From NCBI GenBank assembly GCA_004352715.1, contig SCFE01000112.1, positions 878,302-942,301 of the forward strand: DNA of 64,000 nucleotides, given 5' to 3'. Shown here one piece after another: positions 1 through 12,205 of the stretch. The DNA comes from Hofstenia miamia (lineage: Eukaryota > Xenacoelomorpha > Acoela). How positions within the stretch are numbered: the stretch's first letter is position 1; the number at the start of each line of letters is the position of its first letter. The notes under the pieces are model-generated. The model saw only the letters and a program-made list of their open reading frames with translations, did no database searches and had not been told where the DNA came from. The position numbers were made by a program, and so were the translations under genes.

Positions 1-1093
1 GGAAATGTTTAATGAAATAAGTATGGATAATAAGTCGAGAATTGCTCTGCCAAGAAAATGCTCGACCTGACTACATCTGAGTAAATATGAGCTACTAGCT
101 TAAGATTTTAATAATAAAATAATAATTAAGTGTGGGTTATATTCTTATATTTTATTGATTTACTAATACAGAAATAGGTTGCATTTTGGTTATTTTGGTA
201 TGCGGAAAAAGAACCATATTTACCGAAAATCAATGTAAATGCTAAGGGGAAGAGTGACGTACTGTAATAAGAATGCCATGTGACTTTGCTATCCCAGTTG
301 ATTATTCGATGAAATAATTAGTAAGATTAATTTAAAAATTTTAATTAAAACAATTTAATACAACTAAATAAATAAAGCCCATGTATAAAAAATATAAGTA
401 ATTAACATTATAGTTGTAGTAAATTAAGCATACCATTGCGTGAAGAAAATAAAAATTAATTGTAATCCAGAGTTTAAGATGTAATACAATCCTTTGTATC
501 ACACCAATGAACCTTAATAAGTTACATTAGCGCGCATCTAGGAGGGCTATATAGTAAAGCACACAATTACCTAACCATACCCATTGAGAACCTTGATAAA
601 CAATATTGTTTTGATTTGCATTGCACATTAAAAATGACTAATTTAAATGAAATTCGAAAGCTTTGGTTGGCAATCTGTGGTAGTAGCAACGGTTGTATTT
701 ACAACGCTGTGGGAAACCATTTATTAAATGACTTTGTTGGCACAAAGTGGTATTATAGTTGGCTACCCAACCGTTGTATTGCCTTTTTTTTTATTTTTTT
801 AAGCACCACACGCCTCAACCAGACACAACATGTATGTACAATATGTACAACTATTTACAACAGGAATAAAGTGATATTAGGACAAACTGAATACGAGAAT
901 CTTACCGTAAAGAGATCTAAAAGAGGAAAGAAAAATGACAGAAATTGATACACACTAAGCTAATGTAAACAGAAACAAACTCACACGAGTACTTACTTTA
1001 AAAGAGGCGAGATAAAAAAAAACGACAACAAATGGACACGTATCTAAAAAAGGGTGTTTAGTAAAATATATATGTACAATATTCTTAAATATA
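1..1093. other. AT-rich spacer without recognised gene
   Basis: No reading frame here resembles a known protein. A 110-codon frame at 616-948 on the plus strand has no recognisable motif, and its composition matches the surrounding DNA. Confidence 0.5.
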
Positions 1094-1405
1094 TTAAAAA
1101 TCTTTGGGGGAGGCTATAGATTTTACAATGTAATTAATGACAGCACTAAGGTTTGTAGATGTTAATATATCTGCCATGCAATCAAATTCAGCAGGCTTCT
1201 CTCTTGTTCTCCTTTGACAATGAAAAATTAGATGTTTAGGATTTTCGTTCTCAACTTTACATAGCCTACATAATGGTGTCTCTATTAGCCTGGAGTAGTA
1301 GAATTTATCTCTATTGATGAGTCTGTTATATAGAACCTTATACATTAAAGTTTTGTAGTATGGGCGGATCTTTGCACACCTTATCTTATTGACTATGTTG
1401 ATCAA
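1094..1405 (-). mobile_element. LINE relic, C-terminal zinc-knuckle end of ORF2
   Basis: The minus-strand frame encodes about 103 residues ending at a stop. It carries the pattern CRLCKVENENPKHLIFHC, a Cys-X2-Cys...His-X4-Cys knuckle preceded by a segment like YKVLYNRLINRDKFYYSRL. This arrangement is known from the C-terminal end of non-LTR retrotransposon ORF2 proteins, downstream of the reverse transcriptase, where it is thought to help bind RNA or DNA. The upstream part would lie in the gap at 1406-2066. The frame may be the intact 3' end of a copy or a 5'-truncated insertion. It looks like a different LINE lineage from the jockey/CR1-like copies further right, which lack this knuckle. Confidence 0.6.
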
Positions 1406-2066
1406 NNNNNNNNNNNNNNNNNNNNNNNNNNNNNNNNNNNNNNNNNNNNNNNNNNNNNNNNNNNNNNNNNNNNNNNNNNNNNNNNNNNNNNNNNNNNNNN
1501 NNNNNNNNNNNNNNNNNNNNNNNNNNNNNNNNNNNNNNNNNNNNNNNNNNNNNNNNNNNNNNNNNNNNNNNNNNNNNNNNNNNNNNNNNNNNNNNNNNNN
1601 NNNNNNNNNNNNNNNNNNNNNNNNNNNNNNNNNNNNNNNNNNNNNNNNNNNNNNNNNNNNNNNNNNNNNNNNNNNNNNNNNNNNNNNNNNNNNNNNNNNN
1701 NNNNNNNNNNNNNNNNNNNNNNNNNNNNNNNNNNNNNNNNNNNNNNNNNNNNNNNNNNNNNNNNNNNNNNNNNNNNNNNNNNNNNNNNNNNNNNNNNNNN
1801 NNNNNNNNNNNNNNNNNNNNNNNNNNNNNNNNNNNNNNNNNNNNNNNNNNNNNNNNNNNNNNNNNNNNNNNNNNNNNNNNNNNNNNNNNNNNNNNNNNNN
1901 NNNNNNNNNNNNNNNNNNNNNNNNNNNNNNNNNNNNNNNNNNNNNNNNNNNNNNNNNNNNNNNNNNNNNNNNNNNNNNNNNNNNNNNNNNNNNNNNNNNN
2001 NNNNNNNNNNNNNNNNNNNNNNNNNNNNNNNNNNNNNNNNNNNNNNNNNNNNNNNNNNNNNNNNNN
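1406..2066. other. assembly gap (661 N)
   Basis: Run of N. It is followed immediately by a (TA)n microsatellite at 2067-2090, a likely reason for the break. Confidence 0.98.
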
Positions 2067-2573
2067 TATATATATATATATATATATATAACTTTACTAG
2101 AAAGAATAATAATGCTTCTGGAATCAGAAATTGACTACATATTTCAGTAAGATTTAAGTGAATCATAAATAATTGGCAATCGATTTGTAAAGTATTCAAC
2201 AGGTTAATTAATTTCCAATTATTGCAATAATTGCAACATTAATTTAATATTGTCTACCCCTGTAGACATAGAATAAAGCCAATACATATTATATACTATG
2301 ATTATTATAGGTAGGGCAGTGAGCAGGGTTTTACACCAGGGGAATATCTCCGCCATAAGTAAGCAAAAGTGGGCCTAAGCCCCTCAAATTCTTTGAAAAT
2401 ATTGATGAATTCGACGCTAAGAAATGCATTTCACCACCTTAGTTTATAATTTTTTAATATTTCTTACCGAAATTTTTTTACTTAACCAGTCAATGGCAAT
2501 TTTGAAAATCTGACTGAAAGACATTCCCCCCTTGCTTACGCCAGTGGTTACAGGCAAATATTTCATGAGGAAT

Positions 2574-2780
2574 GCAAGCAGCTCTGCTCTGTTGAGGGGG
2601 GGGACGTTCCCCCAGTNNNNNNNNNNNNNNNNNNNNNNNNNNNNNNNNNNNNNNNNNNNNNNNNNNNNNNNNNNNNNNNNNNNNNNNNNNNNNNNNNNNN
2701 NNNNNNNNNNNNNNNNNNNNNNNNNNNNNNNGGGGGGGGACGTTCCCCCAGTTCCCCCCCCCTCTGGGTGCGCCTCTGAC
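2574..2780. repeat. possible hAT-type MITE around a gap, with gap-flank duplication
   Basis: A G-run followed by GACGTTCCCCCAGT occurs just before the gap (2617-2731) and again just after it. The two sides of the gap are therefore probably the same sequence left unmerged. The right edge, read on the minus strand, starts CAGAGGCGCACCCAGAG, which looks like a hAT inverted terminus. The matching left terminus is not visible, so the element call is tentative. Confidence 0.35.
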
Positions 2781-3206
2781 TACTTGAGAGTTCGTATGTC
2801 ATATGTTTTGGGTGTTTACACGCTACATATGTTTTGAGATAATTGGAGACAAATCTGTCTTATGTCACGTGTAAACAGGGTATAAGGTTGAGAGAAATGA
2901 AAAAGTTCTCCTTTAAGAAAAATTAAATTTGTGGAGAGGATATTAAATTGCAGCGATTCGAACACGTTCCTGATGATCGATTCATTGGTAAAATAAATAG
3001 TCTCTATTGCATAACTTGCTTTCAGTAAATACCAAAATAAATCTAAATGATAGAATTAATATAAAGAATTTATTTTATATGAAATTACATCTGCGTTAAA
3101 TCTTAGCTTACACAAACATTGAGGAATTATTTTATACAAGGGTCTATAGAATATTGTAATATTGTATACGTAGCTTAAAAGGAAGACATTATTATCCCTA
3201 TATAAA

Positions 3207-3650
3207 TTGAAATCTCATAAAAAACTGATTCTTATTTCTCCTGATCTATCAGCCTCTGAGGTTAATCAAGAGAGACAATGTCTCAAACAGAGACGCGAAC
3301 TTATAAACGAAGGTATTAACTCAAAATATATACGAATTCGTAATTTAAAATTGCAAGTATATGAAAATGGCAAGTGGAATACCAAATGATTAGAAAAAAG
3401 AAACGCGAGCACTAAAGAAACCAAATGCCAATCATTATATTTTAAATGACTTACTTCACAATAAAATCGATTTATTACTGAAACGTGGCTTAATAGTGGC
3501 ATAGAATATTGTGTTGTTATCATTCATGGATACAAATTAATCCGAAAAAATAGATCATGCTCTAATTGACTTAAAGCCAAGGGAGATGGAATATGCGTTT
3601 ATTTTAGTCAACTATAAACTATAAGCCGTGAATATTGTTAGTGACACTAG
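3207..3650 (+). mobile_element. LINE relic, ORF1 end and endonuclease start
   Basis: The frame from 3207 contains SPDLSASEVNQERQCLKQRR and then IRIRNLKLQVYENGKW. This resembles the C-terminal part of LINE ORF1 RNA-binding proteins, where an 'I-R-x-x-K-L/I' strand closes the domain. About 100 bases on, in another frame, is FITETWLNSG, the start of an apurinic-type endonuclease as found at the N-terminus of jockey/CR1 ORF2. Frameshifts and stops break both frames. The order ORF1 end, then endonuclease start is as expected for a LINE read on the plus strand. The reverse transcriptase part is absent. Confidence 0.55.
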
Positions 3651-3970
3651 CCTTGAAATATGTTTGTGTTTGATGGACTCATCACCAATCTATATTTATT
3701 GTGTAGTGATATTATCCTCCCAACGTGAGGAAGAAACTGGAAATGAATGCCACATGTTAGTAAATTCATTAACTCTGCATCAATACTTCCATTAGTTACC
3801 AATATGAAATCATTATCTTTTGCGACAACTTCTGTCCAACGACTGATGCCAACAATACCGCGCTCAAGGGCGTCAATAGCTGCTTGGGATAAGTCCATTC
3901 CTGCCGTCTGAAGATAGTTTGAAATTGGCAAGCTGAATTCATAAATTCTCAAGTAGGCGAATACAATCAA
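3647..3970 (-). pseudogene. hAT-like transposase fragment
   Basis: A 107-codon minus-strand frame contains ISNYLQTAGMDLSQAAIDA followed by ERGIVGISRW. This resembles the helical region of hAT-derived proteins of the 'zinc finger MYM / repressor of protein kinase inhibitor' type, where a 'PLSxYLQxxGLDLxxA' segment is typical. The catalytic residues are not included, and no terminal repeats were found nearby. It abuts the LINE relic on its left. The call rests on one motif, and a host-derived domesticated copy cannot be excluded. Confidence 0.4.
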
Positions 3971-6900
3971 AGTTGTCTCATATTTGACCCATGAAAATGG
4001 CTGTATAAATTTAGCTGACTTCTAGCACACGAGCCCCATCTTGGCTGGCCAATCATGCTAAACTTTTTCAGTTTTCAGGTCCAGCTAAAAAGGAGAAACC
4101 TACGTTTTTTATAAATAAAATATCTTAGATTGTGGGTTTTAAATGTTATACTTTTCAAAACATTTCACCAAACTATTAAGATAAATTGTATTTACTTTTC
4201 TTAAAAAACGTTGATTGTATTGCAAAGCAAACATGTTTTGTAATAAACCTGACTTTTTCATTCATTTTCTTTGTAAAACTACACAGTACCTAAGCTTTCT
4301 GTTCCGGGTTTTCTCGCTGTTTCATGCTGGTAGCTAATAAACAGTGAAACTTTATCGGTATTCAAATCTATTAATTATATACTTCTTTTCACTAAAGGCA
4401 AAAAGGCTGTTTAGAACTTATTTGCACTACTTATCCATATAAGCCACTGAGTGAATAATACTTCCATCATGTATTGGTGACAACTACATTTCTTTTGCTC
4501 CTTCTGTGGGTGGTACCAGGTTTCACCATAGGACTCTGAAAAACTTGTTCTTGCCAAATATCAAAGTGATATTTTCAAATACAACACTATTAGTCTAAAT
4601 ATGTAACCATGACTGGTTTTTGGAAGCCGGTATTAAGGGTTTTAAGCACCGCACGGCACGGATTTTCTAAAGTATTGTGTTATCACGCACGATTTAACGT
4701 GTTCACTCGCACAGTTCGTTATAATTTCCAACCTTTCAATCAAGCGCATTTCTTCTCTATCAAATAAAATGATCAAAGCAAGTATATTGATTCGTACGTA
4801 TAAACACCTAACGAAAATATAAATGTATAAACCACAATTTCCATGCTGTTTACTTTAGATAAACTAATAACAATCGATCTCTTCATTGCCATGACAATTC
4901 CCGCAGATTAAACCAAAGATGGACATGGGAAAATTTCTAAGATCCTTACAAAAGCATTTGTTTAATTATTCAGTTTGCTAGAACAAAGTTGGTTAGGGTA
5001 TTTACAGGGCCATCTTTAATATTAAAGATGGCCGTGAGTAGTTATGATTAACTAGTTCCTGCAGTAAAATCGATTTTGAAAAAATAAGCTTGTAGAAAAA
5101 ATCATTTTTATTTGCAGAAACTTATCTGTTGCTCAATGGGGACTTGGTTGCAGAGAGCTTAGTTCACCCAAGTAAGAATTTGGATGCCCGCAAAACGACA
5201 TTTTGTGAATCTTGCAAACAAGCTCAAAATTGCTTGTGTCGTTTTCTCGCTATAGAATGATTTTACTCTTTTAATAGAAATTAAACCACGATTGGTTTCT
5301 CCTAATTAAGCAATGACAGCTATTTTTTGCAGCTAGTTTATTGACGATATTTTTAACTTCATTAAAGTTTTCGGCGTAATAAAAAGCTGCGCCTAGCTAA
5401 AACAGGTATCTTGTCACAACAGGTTGTGGTGGCAATCCAATTTCATGGAATTTATCAGTTATCGCGCGATTTTTTACTGTTGCTGCCTTGGTAAAATAGA
5501 CAATAATAAAATTATTGACTTTATGACAAAAATATGACCTATTAGACTTTATTGACTTTTTTACCTAAAAATTACCCTATGCATAAATTATTAATGTCTT
5601 CATTCATTCAACATGGTCATAAGTGTTGAGATAGATCTTGGATATTATTTTGAGAAAGTATTTGTCAGCAGGACTTTTAAGAATTCGTTAGCTGAACCCA
5701 AATTCCTGCAAATCGATGTTGATGAAATCATAGACCTTTTTCATCTTCAATGTGATTCTCCACAGAGGAGCGTGAGTTCAATTTATCATTTCCAAGCTTA
5801 TAATGATGAAATAGTGCTCCAACTTTTTTTATTGCTAAAATGGACAACTTATGCCCAGCTCCATATTTGACATGTTAATGTTTTAATTAGCTAAACATTA
5901 ATACACGTTTTTATTAAAATAATAGCAGCCAAAAGTAAGTACACAAATATTGCAAAAATTTGGAAACATCACTACAATAGAGAGCGTCCCTGAATTTCAA
6001 CTATTATAGACTATATTATGCATCATGGCACAACAACTTACTCATAGGGATTTCAGAACTTCCGAAAGGTAGAAGGTCTAACATTAAAAATTCATCTAGA
6101 GCCAAATTATATTATACATCAATAGAACTCAAAGTTTAAATGGTCTTAAGTTATAATTGATAAGTCGAAAATCTGTCCATAAACAGATTCTAAAAACGTC
6201 ATTAAAAACCAATATTGATGCCTATGCAATTTAAAAAAAAACATAGGCAACTGCAATAACTAAGACTTGCTAACGTAATATATTCATGAACAAAATTATC
6301 TTACTGAATAATAATTGCCTACACCTATGCACTCAGAGCAACATAGGTAGCCAAATTAGGGCTGAGTTTAAAGCAAAAATTGCTCTGCCCTGTCCGGATT
6401 TGCATTTATTTTATCCAGTCGGATTTATCCGGTTTAAATATCGAATTTCAGAAGTCGTAACGTTTCATATTTTTCATATATAATGACTCTAGGCATGTAC
6501 CATCGATAAGTCAACAAGCCCGTATTTATCTAAACTACACCCGCATGCAATATGCAAAATTTTAATAAACAAAATCCTTTCACTAACTACCATATGATTA
6601 GAAATACATGGCATTCCACAATACTTTAAAAGATACGTTGGGTTTAAAATTTCCTTAGACAACCCTTATCTATAAAAAATTTTGGCCTGTAGTGAAACGC
6701 ATATTTGTCCATTTATCAAGAAAATTAAATGTTTGAAGTTAAACTAAAAACGTGTTTCAAAACATTTTTTCTATAAAATTAAAATCTAATTTATTAATGA
6801 TAAAACCGAAGGACGCGAAAAATCTTTCACTAGGGAAATTAGTTGCAAGGATGGGAAGCACGTCGACAGCACACTGAGATAGAAAGATGTCCCTGTAAAA

Positions 6901-7746
6901 CAGTCCATTGCTGGTTGTTACTTGACAGTCAATTTTAAAATTAACTCAATGCATGAAGATTTCGATACATTATTATGACACTACAGTACTTTAAAAATTA
7001 ATGAAGAATATAATGTTGCTGTATCCAAGGCTGGTTTCAGTCTTGAATTTTTAATATAGATTTTAGTCGAACTCAACTGAATATTAATTTCATTCTGCCC
7101 TGTCCTGATTATTCAGTCCGGACTTAATCATAAGTGAAGTAAACTGCATAACTTTGTCATTCAGCCAATAACTTTGTTAACACTCCAATCAGACCTCCAG
7201 AAATTGTAGTAGCATGGAATTTTATAACATTTGTAAGTTAACCCATTCTCAAAATTTACATTTCAATCTCGTTTGGAATGAATTTTTTGTAAATAAATTG
7301 TAACATCGGTGCTGGTTGTTAGTATCGGCCAGTCTAGTGTTTTCAGTTTTAAGCATGTATTTGTAAATATGTAGATAATGACTTCGTATATAATACCAAT
7401 TAGTTTAAAGAACCGGGGTATAGAGTTGAATGGCAAGATGGGAATACGTGAATTCCAGCGATATTACAAAATCTATATGAAACGTTTAGCCTGGAGTTTC
7501 GCCGATATTCTTAATATTAATTTTGTTCACAAATATATGAACAACAACTTGTGATTACTCCGGTTGCATGACTGCAATGCGATAGTTTATTTATGAAATT
7601 TGAAGTTGCAGTTGATAGGTAGATGAAAGGGCCCAGCTGTATAAATATTTTGGTAGTCGATTAGGTATCGCACAAAATACCGCGATATCGGTGTGACTAT
7701 GAAAACTCAATAGTATGTTTGGCATATATATATATATATATATATA
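3971..7746. other. AT-rich spacer with transposon relics and one candidate exon
   Basis: No full gene is seen. Short stretches at 6361-6440 and 7075-7125 share the core CTGCCCTGTCC followed by an A/T-rich CCGGA segment. They resemble the sub-terminal part of a hAT element repeated in the same orientation. A frame at 5613-5870 (85 codons) has no known motif. The only exon-like piece is at 5118-5260, listed separately. A (TA)n tract closes the interval at 7722-7746. Confidence 0.4.
5118..5260 (+). CDS. candidate terminal exon, unknown protein
   Basis: A pyrimidine-rich tract and TTTATTTGCAG form a good 3' splice site at 5117. The frame that follows stays open for about 47 residues to a TGA at 5258-5260. 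It reads as ordinary protein (TYLLLNGDLVAESLVHP) and ends in a Cys-rich segment, FCESCKQAQNCLCRF. A GTAAG at 5173 could instead act as a splice donor and end the exon earlier. No upstream exon was found and I do not recognise the family. It could equally be the tail of a decayed transposon protein. Confidence 0.25.
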
Positions 7747-10181
7747 TTAGGGGTATGACAATTTTGTAACAATATATCCCCATATCATTTTTCGTGGAGT
7801 TTTTATGTACGAATCAAGAAAATGTAAAATGTTTTTATTTTGCTTAAAAAACTTCACCCACCCTTTGAGAAAACTATCGCCCAGCTATCCGGCTTGTATA
7901 AGCTAATCTTCAATGTTTAGAAATCAGTACCATATTTATAATTACAAAAAAACTAAAGCATATAATATAGCACGTCTTTACAAATCGTAGTTTAATATCT
8001 TGCATTTGTTAGAAGAAATTTGATGTTTAATGTTTCATTGGATGTACAGAGTGGAAGCAAGTCCTGCATTACTTTAATCGCACGCTCTGCACAGATATTC
8101 GAACGCTGCATTGGTATAGGTGATGGTTCCGTGGACCAAAATTTCCTCAATGACTTCAAAGCTTTTGGATGCCCTTTGCAAGCTTCTGACAGGTTTTCAA
8201 AGTCAGCAGGATTGAAGCTTTGAGCAGAGAACCAGATGTCAGCCCATGACCCACTGATGAAATCACATGCCGCTTTAGCTGTCTGCCGATAATCTGGTAT
8301 CAGAATGAAAGCAAGCAAAGTATAAATTGCCCTGGAATTCCACCTTGCATTACTGAGAGCAGGAAGTGATTTAAAATTCACCTTTGGGAAGCTTCCTGTG
8401 CTTTTGAAAACCTTGTAGCATGATATCAAGTGATCAAGAAAGGCCATGTCATCTCGCCACCAATCTCGTTCTGTTTTCTTTAGTGATTTTCCAGTGTTGT
8501 TGAATGACGTCTTGAGTTGTTCATACTCTTCTGTAATTCTTGAAATGAATGAGTAACTGAGATTTGGAGATGTTGGAGTTCCATCAAAATGTTCATTCAG
8601 GACATGTTTCAGTATTGTGTCTAAAATATGGTGTTGGCATCCAATGAAAGGTGGCTTGTCTAGTCCAATATGTACGAAGTGTTTCTGCAGCAGAGTGACT
8701 GCACCGAAGCATATTCCAGTATTAGCTGCAGTCGTATCAGATACAATCGCTTTTATTGATTCCCAAAGTTCAAACTCATCAAGTACAGTTTTTATTCCAT
8801 TGAATATTGTTTCACCCTTTCCATTTATTAGTTGAACAACAGCAAGTCTGACTTCCTTACTTTCGTTCTTCACAACCACTACCTGGTGTTCCTTCTTGTT
8901 AATGGTTTTTCCGTCAAAGTGCAAACACCATTGATCATTTTTTAAGTTTTCCAAGAAATTCTTTTTTAACTCTTCTCCTTTTTTCATTACAGCTTTGTAG
9001 ATACCACTTTGTGTTGGAGTGGGTATGGAAACACCACTTTCTGACAAGGTTTGGCAGACTTTTCGGGCTTTCCTGGTACTCAGTTTTGCTGTGGTCACTA
9101 AACGCACTGCAGAATCAGTTTTTTGTCTTTTGAAGGTTGATGGGTTCTCAAAATCCTCATCACTACTGAAACACTGTTCTTCACTCACATTTTCGTCACT
9201 TTCTGAAATCACCTCTGTACTGTTTTCAACAAATTCTTCTGTGACTGATGATTTCCTTTTGAGTAACTTCAGTTTTCTTGGATGAAGCACTGTTAAATCT
9301 TCTTTTGTTGTGGAATAGCCTACTTTTCCTTTTGATGACAACTGCAGTTCGTAGAACTCTTTATCTTCTTTGCACAACCATTCTCCTCTTGCGTCGGTTA
9401 CATCGAACAACTTCGTAAAATCATAGTTTCCAGGTTTTCGACTTTGTCTTTCATAAACTTTGATTACATTCTGAATTTTTCTTTCAACTGTCGATTTTCC
9501 TTGTTGGATTGGCAAATTCAGCTTGTTCCATAATTGTTTAACTTCACCTGCTATTATCTTGATTCTCTCCTTTTTGCTTTTCACACGTGAAGCCAAAGTT
9601 CTGAATCTATCTAAGATATATTGTTCCTTTGGAATCCTGTGCATTTGGCTGATATTCTCCACAGTTTTATGCTTTCTTGAGGTCTTACTTTCGTGGAATT
9701 GCAGCAAATTTGAAGACCAAATTTTCTTGTTCTTATCTGAAGGAGGTGGATTCTTCGACATTTCAGCTCTAAAATTTGAAAATTAACAGTTGAATATGCT
9801 ATTTAAACAAAAATAAAAAATTCTGAAATATTTAATACGAACAAATATATTCTACGTTTGTGGTTTCCAAAAAATCCAAATATCTCATAGGTCCCTTGAC
9901 CGATCGACTTGAAATTTTCTGAGGTTGTTAAGAAGTAAATTATGTTACAAGTCAGTTAGTACCAAATCGATTGCTTTATTCTTTTTTAGTGTAATTATGA
10001 AATAATCGACAGGGAGGTTTAATTTACCCCTCCTCGTAAAACTATTTTTAGTTTGGTGGGTGACTTTTTCTTCGAGTTATAGTCTGGTACTAATATTTTC
10101 TTTGAAGGCATAAAAAAACTCCACTTATTTCAGTATGGGGAATAAAAAATTCGCCAAAAAAATTTTTTGTCATACCCCTAA
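7747..10181 (-). mobile_element. complete hAT-like DNA transposon, copy 1
   Basis: The left end reads TTAGGGGTATGACAATTTTG. The right end, read on the minus strand, starts TTAGGGGTATGACAAAAAA. The two ends stay alignable for about 65 bases, sharing CCCCATA and GTGGAGTTTTTATG blocks, so they are long imperfect inverted repeats. Between them is one intact minus-strand transposase gene. The element sits inside a (TA)n microsatellite, so the target duplication cannot be read: TA, or 8 bases of TA repeat as hAT elements would make, both fit. A second copy at 62209-63515 begins at the same base, which confirms the left boundary. Confidence 0.85.
7992..9761 (-). CDS. hAT-like transposase
   Basis: A 589-residue uninterrupted frame starts with ATG at 9761. 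The protein should cut and rejoin the element's ends in the nucleus. Residues 50-110 form a charged helical region that may bind DNA, and 170-205 are strongly acidic. The catalytic part carries the hAT-like series: Asp283 in LHFDGK, Asp342 in VSDTTAANTG, the Cys375-X2-His378 pair in GCQHHILD, Arg473-Trp474 in NARWNS, and Glu559 in NICAERAIKVMQD. The order D, D, C(2)H, RW, E is the known signature of the hAT superfamily. No BED zinc finger is visible at the N-terminus, unlike most hAT proteins, and the element ends lack the usual CAG start. It is probably a divergent lineage. Similar proteins of unknown function are, to my recollection, common in cnidarian and insect gene sets. The intact frame suggests recent activity. 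Confidence 0.75.
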   Translation of the reverse strand: MSKNPPPSDKNKKIWSSNLLQFHESKTSRKHKTVENISQMHRIPKEQYILDRFRTLASRVKSKKERIKIIAGEVKQLWNKLNLPIQQGKSTVERKIQNVIKVYERQSRKPGNYDFTKLFDVTDARGEWLCKEDKEFYELQLSSKGKVGYSTTKEDLTVLHPRKLKLLKRKSSVTEEFVENSTEVISESDENVSEEQCFSSDEDFENPSTFKRQKTDSAVRLVTTAKLSTRKARKVCQTLSESGVSIPTPTQSGIYKAVMKKGEELKKNFLENLKNDQWCLHFDGKTINKKEHQVVVVKNESKEVRLAVVQLINGKGETIFNGIKTVLDEFELWESIKAIVSDTTAANTGICFGAVTLLQKHFVHIGLDKPPFIGCQHHILDTILKHVLNEHFDGTPTSPNLSYSFISRITEEYEQLKTSFNNTGKSLKKTERDWWRDDMAFLDHLISCYKVFKSTGSFPKVNFKSLPALSNARWNSRAIYTLLAFILIPDYRQTAKAACDFISGSWADIWFSAQSFNPADFENLSEACKGHPKALKSLRKFWSTEPSPIPMQRSNICAERAIKVMQDLLPLCTSNETLNIKFLLTNARY

Positions 10182-10189
10182 TATATATA

Positions 10190-10400
10190 TATATATATAT
10201 ACTTGTCAAGCTTAGCATATACTTAATACAAATATAAATATTCGTATTTAAATTAATTAGTAAGCAGGGTTTTTTAACAATTTCTAAACTTGTGTAATGA
10301 TGATGCTTTACGTACATTTTGTGGCAGATTGTTCCAGATTTTCGCCGTTTTTGTTGTGAATGTACCTTTCCAGTCCCTGATGTTTATTTTATGCATTTCT
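10190..10400 (-). mobile_element. LINE relic, end of ORF2
   Basis: On the minus strand, 10383 to 10284 reads FTTKTAKIWNNLPQNVRKAS then SLHKF. This is the typical closing segment of jockey/CR1/L2 ORF2 proteins ('R-x-x-x-x-W-N-x-L-P-x-x-I/V-R-x-A-x-S-L-x-x-F'). Only this tail remains, directly beside the DNA transposon. No reverse transcriptase motifs are present. Confidence 0.6.
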
Positions 10401-12205
10401 CTATTTTGTTTACATTGAAAAATTTACATATACTACTTCTTTTCATTTTATTTACATGTATATTTCGTAAGATAAGATGTACAAAGCCGGTACTGTCTAT
10501 AGCAGAGGTGTTTTGGAATGGAGCTGAGCCTCCTCACCTATAAACCTATATATTCCAAGGTGCCGCTAACCCACCTGCCCATTTTCACTCACTTTGGGAA
10601 TTTTATAATTATAAATATATAAATTTGTAAGAGTTTATGTAATGATTCAAGTTCAAAAGAGATGATGGTGATGGAAATTGAATCCCAACATTGTTTTTAT
10701 CAATTTTTAAAAAATGATACAAATTTGTTAAAAAAATTCTGAATTTAAGTATCATTACGATTTCTAATATTTTAAATATTTGTTAATATATATTTAAAAA
10801 AGTTGTTTACCGAAAACAATTTTGATTTGTATTTTTACAATTTCCGTTCATATACTTTTACATTTAATAAATTTGAAGTCAAATATTTTTATTTTATTTA
10901 TCAAATTTTCTTTTATACATTATATTTTTTAAATATTTACAGCATGCTATCGTGTGAACTAATTAACATTGAAATTCTGCAGTCCTAATTTTACAATCTT
11001 TTTTTCAATAGCTCTGACTAAACAAATAAGCAGAAATGCCTTGGGAGTCGGGAGCTCCATAAGGGGAGTTGTATGGGAAGAAGTTAAAATTTTCAAGATT
11101 TGTCTCAATAGTTAATACTGCTCTGCTTAATCAATTTACTTTTGAGAAGTAAATGTATCTTAGTATAGTCCCAATTAATACTAAAGTTAAAGTCAACGTC
11201 GATTTAAACAGTTGAAATTAGGTTGATCAAGCAATTATTGGCTGAAATTCATACTATGAGAAAATGTTCTTTTTTAATAGTAACAGTGGTTTGATTTTAT
11301 CAAGGGTACGAAGAATGATTCAATCGATTGTATCGGATTCAATGACTTAGAATAAATCAGCAAACGATTTAAGACCGCCTTGGTTAGAGTAAAAAGTAAA
11401 TTAACAGCAATATATAGACATCAAAATGAATTTATATATAGGCTAGAAACATGCTGTGTGTTATAAGGAACGAAGCTGGTCTTATTTGTTTCTACGTTTA
11501 CTAACCTTTTTGTAATTATTAATGGCGATAATAAGTTAGGCTAATAACTACTAGAGATGACTAATAGTCTCTAGTAACCAGCTGTCTAAATTGTGATGCT
11601 CTAAATTGTGTGTTAGGTATGTGTACGATTAGTTTTCCATTTCAGTCGAACAATAGCACATAATAATTTCTAAAAATACATAATCGTTTTATCATAATTT
11701 TATTTAAAAAGTGGAGTCAACACCCTTCCCCGATTCAAATTTTTTGAGACCGAGCCTGTTTTAATTCTGCGTTTTTCTAAGTGAATTACATTTGTCACGT
11801 CAGTCAATACCAAGATATCTATGGCAATATAAAGTAGGATTATTGGATTATTGTGTGTTATTCATCATTTTAAGCGACTTTTTTGATGTTTTTGTAGGAG
11901 GTAGTGATCATGCTAAGACGCGGAACTGTAATGTTAATATAACAGTTTCCCAAAAAGGGTAAAATGGGTTGTCTGCAAATGTAGAAAGAAAAGGCAGAGG
12001 ATTCAAATCTTTCATATTGTATTATTTATATGGATATATCACGACTTGTCTTGGGAGGATTTGATCAAATGTTTTTCTAGAAATTCAAGAACAAAAAATT
12101 TCCACTGTTAACCAGAACTGTATCTTAATGTAGACGTAGGTAAATAAAATCTTGATTAATTGATATATTAAGCGTTAAAGCATATTTCAACGTGGTGCTT
12201 TATAG
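10401..12205. other. AT-rich spacer upstream of the first NOP58 exon found
   Basis: I searched this interval for the short first exon of NOP58 (an ATG followed by about 14 codons for a hydrophobic strand) and did not find one. No other coding or repeat structure stood out. Confidence 0.4.

Noticed and set aside
5613-5870. 85-codon plus-strand frame
   Set aside because: No motif, no splice context, and composition like the background. Left unannotated.
8020-9786. Plus-strand frames across the transposase gene (8020-8223, 8617-8835, 9019-9285, 9523-9786) and their partners at 62482-63297
   Set aside because: They are antisense shadows of the intact minus-strand transposase.
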